From: Romanomermis culicivorax
Lineage: Eukaryota > Nematoda > Enoplea > Mermithida > Mermithidae
Direction: 5' to 3'
DNA: 64,000 nucleotides
NCBI GenBank assembly: GCA_963922205.1
Contig: CAWUHX010000300.1
Coordinates: 310,001-374,000, forward strand
Shown piece by piece: positions 1 through 10,786 of the stretch. Made by a program: the position numbers and the translations under genes. The notes beneath the pieces were generated by a model. That model had not been told where the DNA came from. It saw nothing but the letters and a program-made list of their open reading frames with translations, and did not search any database. How positions within the stretch are numbered: position 1 is the stretch's first letter; each line of letters starts with the position of its first letter.

Positions 1-2170
1 CGTCCACTTTTAGAGTCACGATGGCCGAACCTACTAAGGGGATAGGGAGTTTATTTGCAGCGGTGGCCATGATAGTGGGGGAATTTTTCCAGACAAGGTC
101 ATTAATAGAACTTGCAACTTTTTTATCCATGATCGAGTAAGCTGCGCCAGAATCGACCATAGCATAAACGGTTTTTTGGTTATTAATTGTAAGCAAAACA
201 TGTGGGATTCTATCAATTATATCATTTTTGGATGCAAAATGAAATAGGGGGGATGGGGCACTAGGAATTGCTCGTTTCACGTAATGAATGCTGCTGCTGC
301 GCGTGTGAGTGGCTTCCGAGTTTTGGGCGTGGTGGGCTACAAGTTGGAACAGGGCTTGTCCGAGGGTTGGTAGAGGAGGCGGGTCTTCGCTAGAATAGTG
401 GGGATTTTCGTAAAGGGATGCGGCAGATGGCAACAGTGGGGGCATTCTTTTGGCGCGCATGTTGTGGAGGTACGCACAAGACCAAAAGAGGACGAAAACT
501 ACTGCAGCAATGCTGGCTATGACCACTAGACCATTAACGATTAATTGTAAGGGACCTTTCAGCAGGTTATTCAAGCCATCTGTAGCACTGTGGGCTACGC
601 CACCGATAATCTGTTCCAATGATTTGGAATATCCTTGCATGGCCTTTGACATGCCTTGGCCTGCTCCTGACAGGGCTTCGTAAATGATGGAGGGATTCAA
701 CGACATTTCTGAAGTATAGTTCATTATTCTATGCACATTAGCTTCTAAGCTGTGTACTTTGTACATGTACTGCTTCAAAAAAGCTAAATTGGAGGGGATA
801 GATCCTAACTGATTATGAAAAATGGCTGGTGAGTCAAAATGAAAAACTTTGTATTTTCCATGCCAGAAAACTTGAACGGGTACTGTAGTGACGTGGGTGG
901 GTCCAGTTTCTGTCATCCATTTGTCTCCATTTTTGTATATGCTTATGGGTCGATGATGGCAATCAATTTTTGGGCTAAAAGGAAGGAGATCAAAGGTGCC
1001 GGGGGTCACGAACCAAAGTGTATCATTAATTCTGACAGGAAGGTTTTTGTAACACGTTTCATTCACTTTATGGGAGGTAAAAATTTCTGTGGCATTTAGG
1101 GATTTACATTTTGAGATGGTAAGAACATCGCCAGTAAACTCGGCGATTATGTCAGTCCGATGTAAAAATGCACAGGCACCAAGGGTGGGGTCAAAATGTA
1201 AAAGTTGCCAAATGATGTCAAGATATCTTTGGGCTTGACAACACAATTCTGACCAAACATTTCGGAAATTTTCGTATTCCAAGTCCAAAATTTTTTGTGT
1301 TAAGAAATTTAACTTCGCATTCACTGGGTCTGGGTTGATAGGGTCTGAATTTTCATCCGAATTTGATGAGGCGAGTTGGGTCATATTTTTAAGCACTAAA
1401 ATGACTCCTTGGTGGGTTAGGACGGCTTTTTCAATTTTGGAACATTGAGTGTAAGCAGACTTTAGGGTAAATGCGCCCTGAATAGCGTCTATGACAACAT
1501 AATTATCGCTTAGGGTTCCGTTATATGTGCCTTTTAGTTGGAGGGAACAGGTGTCCTTGAATTTGGTATCGTCCCACAAAATTATTCCATCAGTGAGAGT
1601 GCACTGTCCGGCTAGGGGCTTGCAACCGCCGGAGTCGCCTAAATCGGTGGTCAAATGATCAGGGTCCCAAGAGGCAACGTTGCCTTCTTCGATAATCAAA
1701 TTTGTTACTGTAGTACAATGATCACTACAGCACCACTTAAAATCGACTTTTAGTGGGTTTTCTGTGCTCCAAAAACCAGGGGAGACGTGGGTCAAGTTTT
1801 TTGTTTGGTAACTTTTGGTGAAAAATGCTTCTCTCCACTCGGACGCGGGAATTGGGGCAATTTTTGAGGAGTCCAGGACAATGCCTTTTGATCCGAAAAA
1901 TCCCGTGTTTGTACAAATAGTTCTCGTACGCATTTGACATTTGAAGGCAGGGGCGGTATCTGGTTGGGTTTTTGGAATATAGACATCGGCCACTATTTTA
2001 CTGAGATGGGCAGGGGAATTTGGGGCTTCACATTGGACACTTTTCGGGATGTCAATTGCATGGCCACTCCTAGACATACCACATAATTGAAATGTGCCAT
2101 TTATTGGCGCGAAAAACAACGACAAGAAACATAAAAAAGAAATTATGTTGGGTTGCCAAAACTTTTCGTT
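1..2170 (-). CDS. Envelope-like glycoprotein fused in frame to retropepsin (partial, runs off edge)
   Basis: After the gag TGA the same frame stays open for ~723 codons to the window edge. It begins with a hydrophobic signal-peptide-like stretch (about 2110-2165). A Cys-rich ectodomain follows, with eight N-x-S/T sequons that I can count, then a Gly/Ala-rich juxtamembrane segment and a single strong transmembrane helix (about 482-552, ending FVLFWSCAYL). A Pro-rich tail then leads without a stop into an aspartic protease domain with AMVDSGAAYSIMDK (catalytic D-S-G, about 125-165). No ATG precedes the signal peptide in this frame. The glycoprotein resembles captured viral Envs in overall build only. 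A chuvirus-like class III origin is a guess, and no furin-type site was seen. Normally env follows pol, so env between gag and protease is unusual. Confidence 0.7.
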
Positions 2171-3946
2171 TCACCTCAGTCGGCGTTGGGTGTCTTCAGG
2201 CTGCGTTGGTGATCTCGCCTGAACAAAAAACGAATTCTGGGTTAAATTGGGTTTTGGGGATTCTTTGGTATATTCACCGTCTTCCATATCGTCTGGGTAG
2301 ACGATCTCAACTTGAAATTCGGCCGGCGATTTGGGGGTTGGTGGGCGAGTGGATTGGGCTGACGCTGCCGATGATTGTGATGGGAACCGTTGACGTTCAG
2401 CCGATGGGGCAGGGCTTGGGGTTCTAGGGCTCGTTTCTTGATTGGTGTTGGGAGTGGGTTTTTTCGGCTTTTTCGGATTTGGATTTTTGAAAATTGCTTG
2501 AAAAAAATAAGGGCCCAATTTTTGCAATTTTGGGGAAAATTTAATTTTTAACAAGGAGATGGGTGGTTGGGTGGTTTGGGTATTTTCGGTCATGGCCATC
2601 TGGACCGACTTACTTTTTGGGTTGGGGTTGTTGCTTTTCGTAAACAACGTATTGATGTGGCCTGCTGTCTGTTGTCCTGAACATTGGAGGAACATTTCTA
2701 TATCGTCAAAATCGAGGGGGGAAGAGACGGCAATATCTGGGGAGCAGGATTGTTGGTGAATATTGGATGGGTACTTACTTTTCCGTGGCGCTGTGCAATG
2801 CCTGGCCAAATGGTTACGCTCGCCGCAGTTAAAGCAGGTGTTATTGGAATGGCCAAAATTATTTGGGGGTTTGGGCGGATTTTGGTTGGACCATTGGTGT
2901 TCCCAATAGGGCCGCCGGTGACCCGTGTCGGGTTTCCACGTGTTGGGCCTGCGGGGATAACTGGTTTTTCGTTGGTCGTCTCGTTGTTTCTTGCGGCACA
3001 CATTTTCCAAGTGGCCGCTCTTGCCACAATAAGTGCAGGAAACCGGTGGAGGGGTCGATTTTCGGTCGAAAAGTTTTGACATGTTATCTGTGAGGTCAAG
3101 TAAAGAACGTTCAATATTACTTTAGGTAACTGTTGCAACCATGTCATTGGGGGGTATTCTGGGAATAGATGATGAGAAACCAGGTCGGGCTCGTTGAGAT
3201 TCTACGTACATGACAGCCTTATGGGCTTCATCTAAGTTTGCGAATTCACGGTATCTCAAAATTTCACGAATTTCCGGCGTTAAGCCTCGTAAAAATATGG
3301 GTTTTATCAGGTTTTCTCTATCCTCCAAGAACAAATTTGGGAAAGCTTGCCGTGCAATTTTTCTAAGTTCTGAAAGGAATTCAGTGCCAAGTTCTGAACT
3401 TTTTTGTTTTCTTTCCATCAAAAGTTGTTGATGAATATCACAATCGCGGTTATTGGGGTATAAACGTTGGAAACAATTTTTATACTGCTCGTATGTAGTG
3501 GGAGGGTTCTGTCTTAGCCTCAGATCATCCAGGGTGGCTAGAGCAGGTCCGGAAAGGTAGGACTCGAAACAGGCTTTCCTTATTTCTTCATCGTCAGGTT
3601 TGACGCCTTGAAAGGTGAGGAAGGTTTCAAAATTTTTTATCCAGTCCAAAAAATTTTGACCAAAAGAACTGGAAAATAGGGGTGGGGATCTGATGGGAAC
3701 GAATGGGTTGTTCCTGAAATTGGCTAGGCGGATATCATTCAACACTGTATTTATTTCACGATTTGGGGCATTTTGACCAGGAATAACATCTCTTAGCCGG
3801 TCCTCTAGACCCCTAAGTCTGTCGTCAACAACATGTTCAATGGAATGTCTAACGATTTGATCGATCTGGTCAGGGTGGATCATTTTTCGGGTGTTCAAAA
3901 CTTGGTTTTTTGCTTCCTTTTCAATTTGACGAAATTGGTCTGACAA
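2171..3946 (-). CDS. gag: Retrotransposon Gag (capsid plus two CCHC zinc knuckles), one in-frame stop
   Basis: The N-terminal 275 codons contain a retrotransposon gag capsid domain: a W..NFETFL motif, then a DDEEIRKACFESYLSGPAL segment, as in PF03732. The frame reaches TAA at 3124-3122 and then continues without shift for another ~316 codons. That second part holds two CX2CX4HX4C knuckles (CTYCGKSGHLENVC and CFNCGERNHLARHC), which bind RNA in nucleocapsids, and a Pro/Ser-rich tail. The stop falls between capsid and nucleocapsid, an odd place to end Gag. It may be a recent nonsense mutation or a readthrough site. The frame ends at TGA 2173-2171, directly followed in frame by the envelope-like segment. 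The start is the first ATG after the primer binding site. Confidence 0.9.
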
Positions 3947-4094
3947 ACTTTTCTTTTGTTCAGCCAGAATTTTGTTAACAACGAGAAAACGGGAGAGGAA
4001 TGGTAAATGAAAGTTTTAGAATGATGGGATGGGACTTTTTCAACAGGAAGGGTGGGAATAAAAAACTAGGGGCTTACTTTTTTCCGTTCGGATA

Positions 4095-4107
4095 GGTACG
4101 GTCGCCA
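4095..4107 (-). promoter_or_regulatory. Primer binding site, tRNA-Arg-like
   Basis: On the minus strand TGGCGACCGTACC starts two bases after the LTR edge. It is complementary to a tRNA 3' end GGTACGGTCGCCA. The last ten bases, ACGGTCGCCA, match tRNA-Arg acceptors as I recall them. It primes minus-strand DNA synthesis. Confidence 0.75.
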
Positions 4108-4109
4108 CT

Positions 4110-4600
4110 TGTTACGTAAGGGTCACTTGTTACGTAAAGGGTAATTTTCCTGGTTATGTAAACGCCTCTAAAATATTTGTTTATTAAAATAGAATATTAA
4201 CAGGCTAAATTACAATAATGTGGATAAGGCAGGGGACAGGGGCAGGAGAATAAGAGCAACTGAGAGAAAAGGAATCTGAGAGCTACTAAATATGAGTCGG
4301 GGAGGTGAGATTCCTATGCAGGGATAGGCGTTGTCTCGAAAATAAATTATTGGCGGATAAACGTCGCCGATAAACACACACAATTGGATGGATGAATGTC
4401 ATCCTCAAACAAATACAAACTAATTGGACGGGTGAACGTCGTCCTCGAACAAATACAAACTAATTGGATGGATGAACGTCGTCCTCAAACAAATACAAAC
4501 TACTTGGACGGATGAACGTCATCCTCAAACAAATACAACCTGCTGGACGGAATGAACGTCGTCCAAGAAAAATACAACACACGAAGAGGTAGGGAACTCA
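4110..4600 (-). repeat. 5' LTR, inner edge at 4110 (outer edge not resolved)
   Basis: Read on the minus strand the LTR ends TTACGTAACA next to the primer binding site, the canonical ...CA end. On the plus strand this is TGTTACGTAA at 4110, and TGTTACGTAA occurs again at about 4129. No second LTR is in the window, so the length is unknown; 4600 is arbitrary. Confidence 0.6.
4382..4580. repeat. 40-bp tandem repeat, about five copies, inside the LTR
   Basis: Units begin TTGGATGGATGAACGTCGTC and end AAATACAAAC, with a period of 40 bp. Copies start near 4382, 4422, 4462, 4502 and 4542; the last is diverged. The position upstream of gag, in the LTR U3/R area, would suit a tandem enhancer, but that is inference. 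Confidence 0.8.
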
Positions 4601-5602
4601 CGTAGTCGGTAAAGTGAGACGCTGCCGATTTTCGAGAATCCAAAAGAACGAACTGACTGTTCTTTCCTTTTTTTTTCGAGGATGCGGAAAAAGAGGTGGG
4701 GTTTTTGGTGAGGGAAATCTCATTCGCTAGAGTTGTTTATTGGGAATGGGAGGAAAATGTTTGAACCTGATTGGTTGAACTTGTTTATGACGGGTTCCTT
4801 GAAGTTGTCCACCCATCGGGTGGGAGTTGGTAAGTGGACAAAAGGGATTAGTAGTTCTCTGTTTTTTGGGCTCTTATTTTCCTACTGTAATCCTTTCCAT
4901 ACATATTTTGCGATGGCCGAGTAAATAATGAAACGAAAATGCACTAATGGTTTTGGCAAATTATCGTCAAAAATGTACAAACAATGGGCTACTTGACCTA
5001 CATTTTCCCTAATGGTAAAAAATGGAAAAACAACTTAATAATGGATTACTGTACAATTCCTACACGAACTAATTTGGACGAAATTATACAGTAACCTTAA
5101 GCTTAGCTTAATTTACATACTTTACAAATTCACTTATCGTGACAGTACTTTGCTGGCTGAAAAGTAGGCTTGTTATCAGTGGAAGCAATTATGGCAGAGT
5201 TGGTAACTGTAACTCCAGTGCGAGCTGTAAACCACTCAATTTCAATCACTTCATCCTATATTTGTCCATGTATTTCTGTACTCTCATTTCGATCACAACT
5301 CTCTGCTTTATGTTCTTGTCCATATTTATCAAAAATTTACCGGTTGCGATAAATTGTGAGCTACATCGCACAAGAATTGGTCATATCTATTTCCCCACGG
5401 AAATCGATTTTCTAGTCTTTGCATCCTAATGAAGTGTGCACAAATCGAGAAATCCAATACTCCATAACTGAGTGGTGATTGTTGAACTTCATCTTGGCAA
5501 GAATTATAAGGGTCATATTAATAGCGCATTCGTACTCCGGGAAATGTAAATCTATTGAAGATATAACATCATTGAACTTTCGACTTTCTGATGAGATTAG
5601 AA

Positions 5603-5716
5603 ACAGATTTAAACATAGATTTAAACATAGACAAAATATTCACATACTATTTGTATTTAACAGATTTAAACATAGATTTAAACATAGACAAAACATTCAC
5701 ATACTATTTGTATTTA
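5603..5716. repeat. 57-bp tandem duplication
   Basis: Two copies (5603-5659 and 5660-5716) begin ACAGATTTAAACATAG and differ at one or two positions. Each unit also has an internal direct repeat ATTTAAACATAG. Confidence 0.85.
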
Positions 5717-6389
5717 TGTGCAGTTATGGCGAATAAACTTCATAATTCAGTGCATGGATTTACTTATATAATCCCACTTAAATGGTCGCTTGTATGGCTC
5801 ACCAAAAGTCATAGTTTTTAGGAGCAAAAAAGTAATGGATTTTGACAATGCGCTGAAGGGAGATATAAAAAGACCAAAATATTCTGTATTCACTTTTGTT
5901 CGAAAAAAGGAATAAACGCCGCCCTTAAACAAACGCCGCGCCGTTTATTCGAGGATTTACTATCTTTATTTTAAAGTGAAAAAATAGGTGACGGTTTGCA
6001 GTAAGTTGTATTTTGAGCAGTAATACATATGCATTAATTGTTGAAAAAAATTGAAGAAAAAAATTGAAAAAAATAAGTAATACACATGCATTTATTGTTG
6101 AAAAAGTAAAAATTTTATTAATATTTGTGGTGTTAAAATAAACCCAGCGGTGGCGTTTATTCAGCAGTATGTGCTGGATACAGTATTGAAAAAACAATAC
6201 AAATTGAGAAGGTGCATTGTCAAAGAGGCATAGGGCCGGCGGTAATGAACTGGTAGAGACAGTAGAACATGGACCTAGTTTGGAAATGGATTTATCAGGT
6301 AGTTGTAATGAGTAAACAGGCCACCAGGATTTGCTTGAAAGTGTAATGTTCATTTGAATAAAATGTGTTACTAGTTTGTCCTAACGGGG

Positions 6390-6540
6390 TGTAGCCAATT
6401 GCGCCCTTTTCATGTGCGCTTTTGCTAATTGCGCCGATCCAAATGCACCACATGTCATATGGGCCATTGTCATATGTGCTATTAGCAAATGCGCCATGTG
6501 TTAAATGCGCCATTTGCAAATGCGCATTGTTCATTTCGGC
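6390..6540. repeat. Degenerate AAATGCGCC/ATGTGCGC short-motif cluster
   Basis: About ten imperfect copies of a 10-15 base motif (TTGCGCC, AAATGCGCC, CATATGTGC) lie head to tail with variable spacing. This is a decayed minisatellite; no coding sense was found. Confidence 0.5.
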
Positions 6541-7398
6541 CATAATTCTAATTGGACACTGAAAGTGAAAACATAGTATCAAATGAGAAATATATTTATT
6601 ATTGAAGACCACACAAACTAGGCAAAAACAACATTGTAAATTATTATACAGTCATACAGGACCACACAGATAGTCACATAGCAAGAGTTGAAAATTACCA
6701 AAGTGCAATTATGTCACATTTGGAACACTAGAATTTTTTACACTCAATCTACAGTATGATCAGGGTCAAATTAATGCTATTGATTTTATGACCAGTATAG
6801 CTTATAATTTGGCTGATCTGTTGGCGCATTAAATACTGTAAGTCTATGCATTTGTGTCTTGCTTATTTTGACTTTCGAACTCAAGTGGTAAGATTTGGAG
6901 TAAATATTTAGTTTTGCTGCTTCTGAACAAATTTGAAGTATGAAGGTACTGGGTACAGGATTATCTGATCATAGAATCATGATCAGATCATGAAATCATG
7001 ATCATATCATTGTAACGCCCAGATTTGATATTGGTTGGTTCTCAGCCTAGATTCTACAATACTTTTACTTGCTGCAAAAACGAGCTTTCCGACTATGATC
7101 CAGAGGGCAAGGGACAATATAAAAACGGAACAATAACCAATTTAACTTCCGAATACACGAATAATCTCCCGACAAATACACGAATATTCTCCGCGGGGTA
7201 CACAAATACGAATTTAATTTATGCAAAACAGGGAGTAACCACAATTGACGTTTTTTCACTGTCTTCTTCTTCTTTTATACCACTTTTCTGAACCACGCCT
7301 TCGCGCTGTGGGTGGTCTGCTTCCATCTGCTCGCCTAGCCAATCGCTGCTTTGCTTACCTGTTTCTGCCTACTGTATGCTTCTTTAGCCACGCCTCTA

Positions 7399-8395
7399 AA
7401 AAATTTGCACCCCGGACCCCCTTTGTCAAGAAGGGGGCCACCTGCAGGTGTAAATATATTTCGGAGGTCCCATTTTCTGAACAATCATTCAAGTCAACAA
7501 ATGTCAGAATGGTCAATCTGGTCAGTAATGGTCTGTTTAATGAGTAAATTCTCGAGAGAGTCAATAGGCGATGAAACATTATCCTTACGGGTGCATGCAT
7601 ATAAAGTTTGATGTTCTGCCAAAAAAGACCAAGAAGGTCTTTTATAAAAATGACCAGAGCAAGCTGGCCATAAAAAGCATATAGACAAATAAGGTCTTTT
7701 ATAAAAAATGACCAGAACGAGCAGATCATAAAAAGCGTGTAGAAAATTTGGAGAGTTGACGTACGGTAAAGGATACAGATTCGGGAGTTATCGTAATAGT
7801 AGAATTACGGTAATTTTTCTATTATGGTAATACGGGAGTTATGATGATAGGTGTGTTACTGTGGGTGGAAAAGGAAAATCAATGATGAACAGAAAATGGA
7901 AAAAGGAAAACTAAAATGAACAAAAAATGGAAAAGAAATAAAAAGAGATTGTGTGTGAAAACGGCTTCCCTCTGGGAAGAGGAAACCCTCAAAAATTTGC
8001 ACCCCGGACCCCCTTTGTCAAAAGGGTGCCACCTGCAGGTGTAAATATATTTCGGAGGTCCCATTTTCTGAACGATCGTTCAAGTCAACAAATGTCAGAA
8101 GGGTCAATCTGGTCAGTAATGGTCTGTTTAATGAGTAAAGTCTCGAGAGAGTCAATACACGATGAAACATTATCCTTACCGGTGCATGCGTATAAAGTTT
8201 GATGTTCTGCCAAAAATGACCAAGAAGGTCTTTTATAAAAATGACCAGAGTGGGCTGGCCATAAAAAGCATGTAGACAAATAAGGTCTTTTATAGAAAAC
8301 GATCATAATGAGCTGGTCGTAAAAAGCGTGTAGAAAAATTGGAGAGTTGAAAAAATCTTTACTTATCAATAATTTTTAATTTAGTGCAACATTCT
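7399..8395. repeat. Left terminal inverted repeat of the Polinton
   Basis: It contains two direct copies (about 7399-7750 and 7979-8348) of a ~360-bp module that starts ATTTGCACCCCGGACCCC and ends AAAAAGCGTGTAGAAAA. A ~220-bp spacer with GTAATAGTAGAATTACGG separates them. The module also holds internal AAAGGTCTTTTATAAAA repeats. All of it matches the right end in inverse orientation. The outermost spacer present at the right is missing here, so this end looks truncated by about 170 bp. Confidence 0.9.
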
Positions 8396-9419
8396 AGCCT
8401 ATTATTATAAAACTTTTGAAACACTATTTTATTTTTGTTTATCGTCAAAATACTGTAGTCTAAATACAAAAATAATGATAACGTGAACAAAAAATGGAAA
8501 ACAAAAAAGAAAGAAAGCATTCATAAAATTGACCCCCTCCACCCAGGGAGGAAGTCGTTCAAAAAACGCGCCCTCGGGCTCCAAAATAAGAGGTGCGCCG
8601 TCTGCAGGTTCACAGAATAGCTAATCAGAAGCCCTGCATACTGAACGATCGTCCAAATTAGAACGGTCTTTTAGATCAGAATGCTCAATTCCACATATAA
8701 AAACTCTAACAGCCTATAAAACTTGAAACATTATTCCTACGGGTTTATACTTATAAGGTTGTAGATGACCAAATTCTTTTGTAGAAAAATGGGCATAAAA
8801 TGCATGTAGAAAAGTGAACACTTGAGATGAAAAATATTCTAAATGTAAAAAAGTAATTGATACCACAAAAATATTTGAAGAAAAGAAAAGAAAAAGAAAA
8901 AAGAAAAGAACTAAATCATCAATACATGAATGTTATTCTACGTATAGAAAATTAATACATTATATTGGATGATTTATGTAGGTAGATGCGGTTTTTTATA
9001 CAGAGTGTTTTCCAGAGCAAACATAGAAAGGTTAGACAGCTGAAACCATTTAGATCCTAAAACCAATTAGAAATGCTAGAAAAGGTCAAAGGTTCTATAA
9101 AATATGGTAGCAAGAGACGCTTTACCAAAATAATTAAGGTGGTGATTATTGTTATTTTGATAGTTTTCTAGAATAACCTAGAGCCTAAAGCCTTTAAAGA
9201 GACGCAATACCAAAACAATTAAGGTGGTGATTATTGTTATTTTGATAGTTTTCTAGAATAACCTAGAGCCTAGAACCTTCAAAGAAAAACCGAAAAGATT
9301 CAACCAAAAAGCAGAAAAAACTGGAAAAGGTTTAATGAGGGTAAAGTGGTATAAATAGAAAAAATAGAAGAAGAAGAATCATTCTTATTTTTGTACCTGC
9401 GCGACACCAGAGAGTACCA
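8396..9419. other. Non-coding stretch inside the Polinton left arm, with 85-bp tandem duplication
   Basis: No gene is seen. An 85-bp direct duplication (9114-9198 and 9199-9283) carries TTAAGGTGGTGATTATTG in both copies. AT-rich DNA and A-rich runs fill the rest. Confidence 0.6.
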
Positions 9420-10209
9420 ATGGAGGCCCTATTTGTTATGTTTATTTCGGCATTAAGAGCCGCCTACAAGGTGTACGGTACGATGATTTTACAAATATTT
9501 TGATTTAAAAATTAATATGGACGCTATTTTATAATATTATTGATTTAGAACCGTTTATAACGACGGCCGACATTGAGGCGTGGGCGTCCATCTTTTGGGA
9601 GGAGGCGTCGGCGGACTTCAAGAGCTGGTGGAAAAATTAGCGAGGGGTTGAATATCCGGCTAGACAGAAACCCTTTTGGGGTTTTATGAAGCGTCTACAC
9701 CGGATGTTCGAAAACCCTTCGCTGACCGATGGCCAGCTAGCCTCGCACTTGTGGAACATCCTCCCCCCAGGTGCGAGGGCTGAATGGGGAAACGCGGACG
9801 ATCACTACGTGGAGGAGAGGATAGGACTGGCGCTACCGCGTTTCTAGTAAGTTCTGATGTTATAGTTAAATCATGCCATAGATATATAAATTTTATATTT
9901 AATGAGAGTAAAATTATTATAAGCTTTTACAACAATATTTCAAGATGAATATGTGTAGGTTAAATTGTGCTAGCCGTAGTATCTTGCAGATTTTTAATTC
10001 ATGTATATTAATGTATGGTATATAGCTTAGTTGTCTAAAACTTACCAAAGAACATTTCTAGAATATTCTAGAAGATTTATGATAAAATAAAGACTATTGA
10101 TAGATCTTGTACCTATTACTTAGCAGTTAAAATGATATATTAGAGTAAAAAATTTTTGTTTAACTAAAATAGTTATTAAAATTGTAAAAATTTTAGTGGA
10201 TACGCATGA
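9420..10209 (+). pseudogene. Small spliced GC-rich gene of unknown function, one in-frame stop
   Basis: Three exons join in phase: 9420-9477, 9549-9846 and 10197-10209. Donors are GTACGA and GTAAGT, and acceptors TTTAG and TTTTAG. The predicted product is ~122 residues, rich in Trp, Ala and charged residues (for example ADIEAWASIFWEEASADF and PPGARAEWGNADDHY). A TAG at 9638-9640 interrupts the large exon, after which the same frame continues to the splice donor. That exon is visibly GC-rich against AT-rich surroundings, which may mean separate acquisition. I do not recognise the family. It lies alone on the plus strand between the left inverted repeat and the late-gene block, facing away from the TIR. 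The in-phase splice junctions make a real gene more likely than chance. Confidence 0.5.
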
Positions 10210-10786
10210 AACCTCTAATGAGGGCTGCGACAGCGGGGGCGGCGGCGGAGGTGGGTGTATGTATATTTTATTTTGTTTTTAAATTTTGTATATATGTATA
10301 ATTTATTCTATTTTGTTTTAAATTTTGTATATATATATATTTTGTTTCAAATAAATTAAATTGAATTAAAATTAATAAAATTTTTTATTTATTGCGTTTA
10401 ATAGTAGAGGTAATTTCTTTAGAGTTCTACTATGAGTGTATGTGTGTGTGTGTGTATGTGTATGTGTGTGTCAACTCCTGCAATATAAAAAAGGGTTTAC
10501 TGTAGTCAGATAATTAGAGATGTACGAGTAAACGATATGTAGAGAATATGCACAAACAGATCTTAGGGTAAAAAGAACGTACAAGATAATTACATAGTAC
10601 TGTAGAATTAAAGGAGAAAATAAAGGAAAAAAGGAGTAATAAAAGGAAGTTCATTTATAATTAGGAATAAATTAAAAGAATATTTCTAAACAATAGCTAA
10701 AGAGAAGGGTTGTATAAACAACAACAACTATAAGTGATTTTTATTATAAAAAAATGAGGTGAAATGTACATATAAATATAACGTAT
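10210..10786. other. AT-rich spacer with (GT)n tract
   Basis: No gene is recognised. A (TG)n/(TATG)n microsatellite sits at about 10435-10471. The rest is AT-rich and lies just downstream of the capsid gene on its strand. Confidence 0.5.

Larger units (their letters stand above)
1..4580 (-). mobile_element. Ty3/Gypsy-like LTR retrotransposon with envelope-like gene, 5' half only
   Basis: Read on the minus strand, the order is LTR edge (4110), primer binding site (4095-4107), gag (3946 to 2171), envelope-like region and then retropepsin, which runs off the window at position 1. Reverse transcriptase, RNase H and integrase would lie to the left and cannot be seen. The gag type and tRNA-primed layout fit Ty3/Gypsy better than BEL/Pao, but without RT the assignment is an inference. 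One reading frame spans 3946 to 2 with only two stops (3124-3122 and 2173-2171). The outer end of the 5' LTR could not be placed, so the upper coordinate is a minimum. Confidence 0.85.
4601..7398. other. Gene-free repetitive interval
   Basis: I see no supportable gene. The interval holds a 57-bp tandem duplication (5603-5716), a degenerate run of AAATGCGCC-like motifs (6390-6540), and a TGTAACGCCCAG start near 7012. That start resembles an LTR 5' end with a TATA-like stretch near 7275, but no matching end is visible before the Polinton begins. Short open frames here have no recognisable domains. Confidence 0.6.

Noticed and set aside
2092-3147. Plus-strand and alternative-frame open frames over gag (for example 2684-3079)
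   Set aside because: They are antisense or off-frame shadows of the gag frame with its zinc knuckles; no domain features of their own.
4733-4924. 63-codon plus-strand frame in the LTR region
   Set aside because: No domain, composition like the surrounding non-coding repeats.
7012-7398. Possible solo LTR beginning TGTAACGCCCAG
   Set aside because: No CA end, no matching LTR and no target duplication could be found; kept only as a remark.
9404-9419. 16-bp ACACCAGAGAGTACCA shared with 58748-58763
   Set aside because: Exact match but short, with unrelated flanks; likely coincidence, though a common spliced or mobile fragment was considered.
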